The notes below the pieces were generated by a model, which saw nothing but the letters and a program-made list of their open reading frames with translations, did no database searches and was not told the DNA's origin. 10,029 nucleotides of DNA, taken from positions 1 through 10,029 of the forward strand of contig JAQUMZ010000062.1 in NCBI GenBank assembly GCA_028717865.1, given 5' to 3'. Position numbers and translations under genes: made by a program. Positions 5,978 through 10,029 of this stretch are shown piece after piece. Every line of letters starts with the position of its first letter. Position 1 is the first letter of the stretch. This DNA comes from Elusimicrobiota bacterium. Lineage in GTDB: Bacteria > Elusimicrobiota > Elusimicrobia > UBA1565 > UBA9628.

Positions 5978-6043
5978 CCCTGACGGAACCGGCGCCCCCT
6001 CGTATGGGGCGCCGGTTGCGCGGCGCTGGACGGCGCGCGCCGC
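5978..6043 (+). repeat. 66-bp double-hairpin repeat, copy B
   Basis: Second copy, exactly 180 bp after copy A. Its one difference (T6017) lets A5987 pair, extending the first stem to 12 bp (5987-5998 with 6006-6017) around the same CTCGTAT loop. The difference strengthening rather than breaking the stem is mild evidence that the structure is kept. Confidence 0.9.
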
Positions 6044-6095
6044 GCTCAGGTACGGCATGCGGGCCGCTGCCGTTCGGGGGCCGTCCGTGCCGGTG

Positions 6096-6119
6096 GGGGA
6101 CGATATTCACATCGTCCCC
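6096..6119. repeat. GGGGACGAT hairpin
   Basis: GGGGACGAT (6096-6104) pairs perfectly with ATCGTCCCC (6111-6119) around a 6-nt loop. The same GGGGGACGA wording appears without its partner at 5936-5944 in the first 180-bp unit, so the two units share more than the 66-bp block. Confidence 0.8.
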
Positions 6120-6283
6120 GGTTGTTCACAGCAAGAGAACAAGACCCCGCCGATGACGATTACGGGGACATTTGTAGATGGGTTGACGGGTCGCGGCGTC
6201 TAAGCCGTTCGGCCCAAGCTTTCTTGGGTCCTATACCCCGAGTCCGGTGGGTCTTTCGCTTCTGGGGAAAGGGCGCAGGCGGT

Positions 6284-6292
6284 TGCTAGACT
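6284..6292 (+). promoter_or_regulatory. Extended -10 promoter of the M28 peptidase gene
   Basis: TGCTAGACT fits TGnTAnnnT and ends 7 nt before ATG 6300. No Shine-Dalgarno or clear -35 sequence is seen, so a leaderless transcript is likely. Confidence 0.45.
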
Positions 6293-6299
6293 CCCGGTC

Positions 6300-7544
6300 A
6301 TGGTTGACTGGCGTCGCGCGCTGACTAGTCTGCTGCTCTTGCTGTCTTGCGCCGCGCCGGGGCTTGGCGCGCGGACCTTCTGCCCGAGCCGAGCCGCCGG
6401 GGTCCGGCCCGGCGCGTCCGTCCCGGTTTGGCGCGGCCCTGCGGCGCTGGCCGGCCCGGTCATGCGGCCCGGGGCCGAGATTGCGCCCGCGCCGCGGTCC
6501 GAGCTGCCCGTCCTGCCCGCCGCCCTGCCGCTCGCCGCGCAGCCGCCCGTCGCGCTTCCCGCCGGGCCCGCCGCCCCGGCGGCGCTTCCCGGCTTGGCCG
6601 AGGCCGGCGCGGCGCTGGCCTCGGACGGGGGCGCGGAGCGCTCCGGCGGGATATTGGACGCTCTCTACGGCGAGGCTCCGCGGGGCGTCGAGGCGTTCGT
6701 CGATCACGCCCGGAGCCTTTTTTTCCCGGACGGCCGGCCCGCCGCCGTCGTCGCGCGCCGCGGCGGCGTCCGGCCGCTGGGCGTGCCGAGCGACGAGGAG
6801 CTGCGCGAGGAGATGGCGCTTTCGCCCCTGACCTATCCGGAGCGCCTGCGCGCGGTGGTCGAGCTTTTCCGCAGCGCCGGCGCCGCGCCCGAGGCGATCG
6901 TGGTCCAGGACGTGGGCCGGGAACAGAAGAACGTCTACGTGGTCAAGCCGGGCCGGACCGACCGGGTCATCGTGGTCAGCGCCCATCACGACAAGGCGAG
7001 CGTGGGCGCCGGGACCATAGACAATTGGAGCGGCACCACGATGGTCATCAACCTCTACCAGGCCCTGCGCGACGTCGCCACCGAGGCCACCATCGTCTTC
7101 GCGAGCTTCGCCCGGGAAGAGGACGGCTTGGTCGGCTCGGGACGGTATCTCAAGGCCCTGACTCCGGAGCAGCGCGGCAAGATCGACGCCGACGTCAACC
7201 TCGACACCCTGGCCGTGGACGGGACGTTTTCGTGGACCAACAATTCCAGCCGGGCTCTGCTGGAGCTGGTGAAGCAGACGGCCGCGGAGGGGAAATTCGA
7301 TCTCAAGGAAGCCAGGCTTTGGGGCGGGGATTCGGATTCCAGCTCCTTCCGCAGGCTGGGCATCGCGGCCATGACCCTCTTCGGCGTATCGCCCGGGCGC
7401 ATTTTCGACATCGTGCATTCGAAAAAAGACACCATGGCCGTCTTTTCCCTGCCCCACTACAAGAACGCCTACCTGCTGACCCTGGCCCTGCTGCGGCGTC
7501 TGGACCTGCTGCCTCCGATCGGGCCGGAGGCGGCCGCGATTTGA
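6300..7544 (+). CDS. Secreted M28 family zinc peptidase
   Basis: A 414-residue exported metallopeptidase, probably an aminopeptidase with two zinc ions. Residues 1-24 are a signal peptide (charged start, a five-leucine core, GLGA before the likely cleavage). Residues about 25-110 are an Ala/Pro-rich low-complexity stretch not part of the M28 fold. The catalytic domain spans about 175-405. Ligand and catalytic candidates are H229 and D231 (VSAHHD), D241 (GTIDNWSG), E273/E274 (AREEDGLVGSGRYL), D302 (NLDT) and H373 (IVHSKKDT), so the full M28 set is present. An Asp in the NLDT position and a final HSKKDT loop match the family pattern. The exact substrate cannot be read from sequence. ATG 6300 is supported by the signal peptide and the -10 box 7 nt upstream. 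The next gene follows after 50 nt with its own -10. Confidence 0.93.
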   Translation: MVDWRRALTSLLLLLSCAAPGLGARTFCPSRAAGVRPGASVPVWRGPAALAGPVMRPGAEIAPAPRSELPVLPAALPLAAQPPVALPAGPAAPAALPGLAEAGAALASDGGAERSGGILDALYGEAPRGVEAFVDHARSLFFPDGRPAAVVARRGGVRPLGVPSDEELREEMALSPLTYPERLRAVVELFRSAGAAPEAIVVQDVGREQKNVYVVKPGRTDRVIVVSAHHDKASVGAGTIDNWSGTTMVINLYQALRDVATEATIVFASFAREEDGLVGSGRYLKALTPEQRGKIDADVNLDTLAVDGTFSWTNNSSRALLELVKQTAAEGKFDLKEARLWGGDSDSSSFRRLGIAAMTLFGVSPGRIFDIVHSKKDTMAVFSLPHYKNAYLLTLALLRRLDLLPPIGPEAAAI

Positions 7545-7576
7545 CGTCTGCGCGCTGTTGTGCGATTTCCCAGAAT

Positions 7577-7585
7577 TGGTAATAT
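7577..7585 (+). promoter_or_regulatory. Extended -10 promoter of the paralogue pair
   Basis: TGGTAATAT (TGnTAnnnT) ends 9 nt before ATG 7595. TTGTGC at 7558-7563, 16 nt upstream of TAATAT, is a weak -35 candidate. No Shine-Dalgarno sequence lies between. Confidence 0.5.
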
Positions 7586-7594
7586 CAGAGCGTC

Positions 7595-7921
7595 ATGGCC
7601 GCCATCGCGCGCGTCAGCGCCGTAGAGTTCCTTTCGCCCGAACCGCCGGATCCGGATTGCGGCTCGGCCGAAATCCGCGTTGACCTGGAGGACGGCAGCC
7701 ATTCGACTTTCCGGGTGATGACTCCGAGTTCCGTGGGCCCCGCCATGAACGAGGCGGGCCGGGACTGCGCTTTCGGCGCCCCGGCGCTTTTCGTCAGGAG
7801 CCTGCGCCGCGAGGACCTGGTCCGCGCGGTCGGGAAAATGGCGGCGCACATGAGCGGTTTCTGGCTGCGCTATTACAATTCCAAGAAGGTCCCGGCCCGC
7901 AAGAGGGGCGCGCGCAAATGA
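7595..7921 (+). CDS. Hypothetical protein, first of a tandem paralogue pair
   Basis: A 108-residue protein I do not recognise. It is soluble-looking, with no signal peptide or membrane segment. It shares with the next gene the order: a V-S-x-(V/I)-E-(F/L) start, a Cys near residue 22, V(D/S)L(E/S)DG (30-35), a TP pair (43-44), G-x-DC-x-FG (55-61), LFVR (65-68), LVR-AV--M (75-83) and a closing aromatic (L)RYY/(C)RYD. Strand-rich front and helix 71-84 suggest a small alpha/beta fold. It differs in having a basic tail (KKVPARKRGARK). Its stop overlaps the next start in ATGA, so the two are co-translated and might form a heterodimer. No function is assigned. Confidence 0.75.
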   Translation: MAAIARVSAVEFLSPEPPDPDCGSAEIRVDLEDGSHSTFRVMTPSSVGPAMNEAGRDCAFGAPALFVRSLRREDLVRAVGKMAAHMSGFWLRYYNSKKVPARKRGARK

Positions 7922-8253
7922 AGCCGCGCGTCGACTCCATCGAGTTGGCCGACGCCGACCCCGCCGGCGTTCCGGGCCATTGCAGCGCGGTGGTCCATGT
8001 CAGCCTTTCCGACGGCCGGCAGTTTTCCGTCCTGGCGGCCACGCCGGGCTGGTTCGCGGAGGCCTTCGCGCGGCTCGGGCTCGACTGCTACTTCGGGCCC
8101 CTGGTCCTGTTCGTGCGGACCATGGACATGAGCCTGGTGCGCCGCGCCGTCGCCGAAATGGTCAAGTCCGGCGACCAGTGTCTCTGCCGCTACGACACGC
8201 CCCGCACCACCCTGGCCCGGGTGCTCGACGAGTTCAAGGCCCGCGTTCCCTAA
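7918..8253 (+). CDS. Hypothetical protein, second of a tandem paralogue pair
   Basis: A 111-residue protein of unknown function, clearly homologous along its length to the preceding gene (see shared VxLxDG, TP, G-x-DC-x-FG, LFVR, LVRRAV and CRYD motifs). Here they lie at about residues 28-33, 42-43, 54-60, 64-67, 73-78 and 89-92. It lacks the basic tail and instead ends in a probable helix (TLARVLDEFKA). Three cysteines (C22, C57 and the pair C87/C89 region) occur, of which C22 and the DC cysteine are shared with the paralogue. Start ATG 7918 overlaps the previous TGA by 4 bp, a strong sign of translational coupling. No separate ribosome site is apparent. Confidence 0.75.
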   Translation: MKPRVDSIELADADPAGVPGHCSAVVHVSLSDGRQFSVLAATPGWFAEAFARLGLDCYFGPLVLFVRTMDMSLVRRAVAEMVKSGDQCLCRYDTPRTTLARVLDEFKARVP

Positions 8254-8263
8254 GAGACTGCGT

Positions 8264-8287
8264 CCCGCCTTGGGCCCGAAGGGCGGG
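8264..8287 (+). terminator. Possible weak terminator-like hairpin after the paralogue pair
   Basis: CCCGCCTT (8264-8271) pairs with AGGGCGGG (8280-8287), including one G-T pair, around an 8-nt loop, 10 nt after the TAA of the preceding gene. No T-tract follows, so intrinsic termination is doubtful. Confidence 0.25.
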
Positions 8288-8354
8288 CGCCGGTGGGCCA
8301 AAAGAAGCCGAAGCGGTAGGACCAAAGGCCTGCGGCGCCCGCGCGCGAGAACGG

Positions 8355-8360
8355 TAGAAT
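8355..8360 (+). promoter_or_regulatory. -10 promoter box of the membrane protein gene
   Basis: TAGAAT ends 7 nt before ATG 8368. It is preceded by CGG rather than TGn, and no Shine-Dalgarno or -35 is visible. Same arrangement as at 4455-4463 (also TAGAAT). Confidence 0.45.
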
Positions 8361-8367
8361 GAGCGCC

Positions 8368-10029
8368 ATGAAAAAGCCTATCTCCGCTTTGGTCGCGTCT
8401 ATCCTGGTCCTGACCGCTCCCGGCTTGCCCTGCTACGCCGCGATCTCGGCCGTCGTCCACCAAGGCGCGCGATCCGGCGCCTCCGCGCGCGCGCTGCTTC
8501 CGGCGCGGTCCCTGCTCCTCCCGGGCCAAGCCTCCGATTTCTCCGCGGGCCTTTTCCCGGCCGGCCTGCCCGCGGGCCTGGGCGCCGCGGCTTTGCTCCC
8601 GACGCCGCGGCCGGCCGCGCCCGGCCTGGCGGCGGTTTCCGTCCGGACGCAGGCGGTTGCGGCGCCGGACTCCGAGCCGGGGCCGCTGCCCCTGGGACGG
8701 CTTCTGGAAAGCCGGGCGCAGTTGACGCTCGGCGCCGATGAAGTCGCGGCCATGCCGGCGGGCCAGGCCAAGCGCGAGGCCGCCTCCATCTTCGACCGGA
8801 TACTCGGCCTGCGGCCCGCGGCGGCCGGCGCCGAGGAGCCGGTCGCCGGGACCGAGGCCTCCGTCCAGTCCGTCCTGCCCGCTTTCCGCGGCCGCGCGGC
8901 CGCGCGCAAGCCCGGCCCGCCCTCGGCGCCCCGGAGCGAACCCAGTCTGCGGCGCGCGCGCGCGCTGGACGCGGCCGCGGGCCTCGGGCGCATGGCCCTG
9001 GCGGCGGTTTCCGTGCTCGGCCTGCAGGCCGCCGCCGCGGCCCTTCTGCCCGCCGCTTTCGGGCTGGTCCCCGTGGCCGCGGTCTGGGCCGTGAGCTCGG
9101 GCGCGCTGCTGCTGCCCGTGGCGCTTTACGCCCGCTACCGCCTGGCTTTGCGCGACTCGCCGCGCCTGGCCGGGATCAAATGGGTGCTGGACGCCGCCGT
9201 CGGCGCCTTCCTGGGCGCCGTCGTCATCGCCGCGCCCAGCCTGGCCTTCGTGCTCTCGGCCCAGCAGCTGATCATGGCGGGCGTGCCCCTGGCGGCCTTG
9301 GCCGCGCCCCGCGGCCGGGGTTTCGGCGGCCCCATGGCCCTCGACAGCGTCTCCTTATGGGCCAGCCTCGCCGTGCTGCCCGCGTTCCTCGGCGCGGCCG
9401 CGGCCGGCGCCATCGGCCTGGGCCCGCTGCTGGGCGCCGCGGCCCTGCCGGTCATGACGACGCTCGCCTTCTTCCTGGGCCGCATCATCTTCTCGGCCGA
9501 GACGGGCCGGCCGTTCTCGGTCCCCGGCAGCCTGCAGAAGCTGCGCTTCCCGTCCTTCCAGTGGGTGATGATCGGCGTGGTCTTCGCCCTGCTTACCGGC
9601 TTCGGCGCCGTCTACTCCAACCTGGCCTTCATCGCCTGGCAGTTCTTCGGCGGCAAGTCCTACGGCTGGAACCGGGAGGCTTCCCTGCCGGCGAATATCC
9701 TCGGGAATTTGCTCAACTTCAACACCGTGTATCTGGGCTTGCTGGTTTTCACGGCGGTCACCGCGTTCTCCAACCCGCTGACCTTCCTGGTCCTGGCCTT
9801 CGCGCCCGAGCGCGCCGCGGTCTGGACCGAGGCCTTGCTGGGCAAGCTGCTGCCCCGGTCCGAGCCCGCGCCCTCCACGAAGGTCCAGCCGGCGGCCGAT
9901 CCGGACGGCGCGGCCTCCCCGGCGCGGACGAACCACTATTACCGGCTCAAGACCGGGCTGCTGATGGGCGGCATGGCGGCCACAGCCGTGCTCATGGCTT
10001 TCGGCGTTTTCGGGATCGCCAGCCTCGGT
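8368..10029 (+). CDS. Exported multi-span membrane protein, unknown function (3' end outside window)
   Basis: An uninterrupted frame of 554 codons to the window edge. I do not recognise the family. Residues 1-25 are a good signal peptide (MKK start, hydrophobic core, cleavage after PCYA). Residues about 26-200 are an Ala/Pro/Gly/Arg-rich region with little predicted structure apart from a short helix near 143-157 (AKREAASIFDRILGL). From about 205 on there are hydrophobic segments around 205-231, 232-255, 275-297, 331-376 (two spans), 400-427, 448-480 (two spans) and 527-554, so at least eight membrane passes before the cut. A further Ala/Pro/Ser-rich loop lies at 488-520. ATG 8368 follows a TAGAAT box by 7 nt and gives the signal peptide. 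A transporter or a membrane-embedded enzyme are both possible. Composition matches the M28 gene upstream, suggesting a native rather than acquired gene. Confidence 0.85.
   Translation, partial: MKKPISALVASILVLTAPGLPCYAAISAVVHQGARSGASARALLPARSLLLPGQASDFSAGLFPAGLPAGLGAAALLPTPRPAAPGLAAVSVRTQAVAAPDSEPGPLPLGRLLESRAQLTLGADEVAAMPAGQAKREAASIFDRILGLRPAAAGAEEPVAGTEASVQSVLPAFRGRAAARKPGPPSAPRSEPSLRRARALDAAAGLGRMALAAVSVLGLQAAAAALLPAAFGLVPVAAVWAVSSGALLLPVALYARYRLALRDSPRLAGIKWVLDAAVGAFLGAVVIAAPSLAFVLSAQQLIMAGVPLAALAAPRGRGFGGPMALDSVSLWASLAVLPAFLGAAAAGAIGLGPLLGAAALPVMTTLAFFLGRIIFSAETGRPFSVPGSLQKLRFPSFQWVMIGVVFALLTGFGAVYSNLAFIAWQFFGGKSYGWNREASLPANILGNLLNFNTVYLGLLVFTAVTAFSNPLTFLVLAFAPERAAVWTEALLGKLLPRSEPAPSTKVQPAADPDGAASPARTNHYYRLKTGLLMGGMAATAVLMAFGVFGIASLG

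Larger units (their letters stand above)
5767..6283. other. Gene-free divergent intergenic region rich in hairpins
   Basis: About 520 bp between the divergently read M29 and M28 peptidase genes. I see no credible gene. Open frames here exist on both strands at once because the sequence is GC-rich and its repeats are 180 bp (a multiple of three) apart; none has a start signal or recognisable product. Contents, left to right: the aminopeptidase promoter, double-hairpin repeat A, an 11-bp stem hairpin, a GGCCCCC/GGGGGCC hairpin (5907-5923), repeat B, a GGGGACGAT hairpin, a weak CCCCG/CGGGG pair (6145-6167) and a CCCAAG-CTTT-CTTGGG hairpin (6213-6228) before the M28 promoter. Confidence 0.7.

Noticed and set aside
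5798..6043. CRISPR array
   Set aside because: Only two copies, 66 bp long with 114 bp between them, strongly self-complementary, and no cas genes nearby.
5714..6110. Open frames in the hairpin region encoding a repeated peptide (GAPYEGAPVPSG)
   Set aside because: The peptide repeats only because the 66-bp DNA repeat is 180 bp apart, a multiple of three. Several frames on both strands are open at once and no start signal is present.
6231..7457. 408-codon minus-strand frame
   Set aside because: Antisense to the M28 peptidase, which has a signal peptide and the full set of zinc ligands. The shadow has none and is very Gly/Arg-rich.
8264..8287. Strong intrinsic terminator
   Set aside because: The stem includes a G-T pair and no T-tract follows, so I list it only at low confidence.
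9355..9936. 193-codon minus-strand frame
   Set aside because: Antisense to the membrane protein frame, which is open for 554 codons with a signal peptide and membrane segments.

Overview
This is a GC-rich bacterial window with one visibly AT-richer island (about 480-1400). Three things suggest a high-GC Elusimicrobiota-like organism, an inference I hold at moderate confidence. They are the secreted proteins with very long Ala/Pro-rich N-terminal regions, the AmmeMemoRadiSam gene set, and start codons preceded by a -10 box instead of a Shine-Dalgarno site.

Layout. Bases 2-457 (+) are the C-terminal end of a XylH-type sugar ABC permease. Bases 451-1429 are a discrete inserted unit: a REP-associated (Y1/HUH) tyrosine transposase on the minus strand, bracketed by 36-bp inverted repeats that match at 34 positions. 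The stop codons of both host neighbours lie inside those repeats. Bases 1423-4449 (-) are a compact three-gene operon, read right to left: an AmrB(MEMO)-AmrA(AMMECR1) fusion, the radical SAM partner AmrS, and a small two-CxxC protein of the BCAM0308/NMD3-like family. A short intergenic stretch with three CCCGGG-centred repeats separates this from an M29 aminopeptidase (4594-5724, -).

Bases 5725-6299 are a gene-free divergent intergenic region. It holds two copies of a 66-bp double-hairpin repeat exactly 180 bp apart, plus further hairpins. To the right, on the plus strand, are a secreted M28 zinc peptidase (6300-7544), two tandem paralogous small proteins of unknown function with a 4-bp ATGA overlap (7595-8253), and the first 554 codons of a large exported multi-membrane-span protein that runs off the window (8368-10029).

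How it works together. The AmmeMemoRadiSam genes form one transcription unit whose internal genes have good Shine-Dalgarno sites. The first gene of each apparent transcription unit generally lacks one and instead carries TGnTAnnnT or TAnnnT 5-9 nt before ATG, suggesting leaderless transcripts. Candidates for undescribed biology are the inverted-repeat-bounded RAYT with shared stop codons, the tandem unknown paralogues, the hairpin array, and the linkage of AmmeMemoRadiSam to the BCAM0308 zinc protein.
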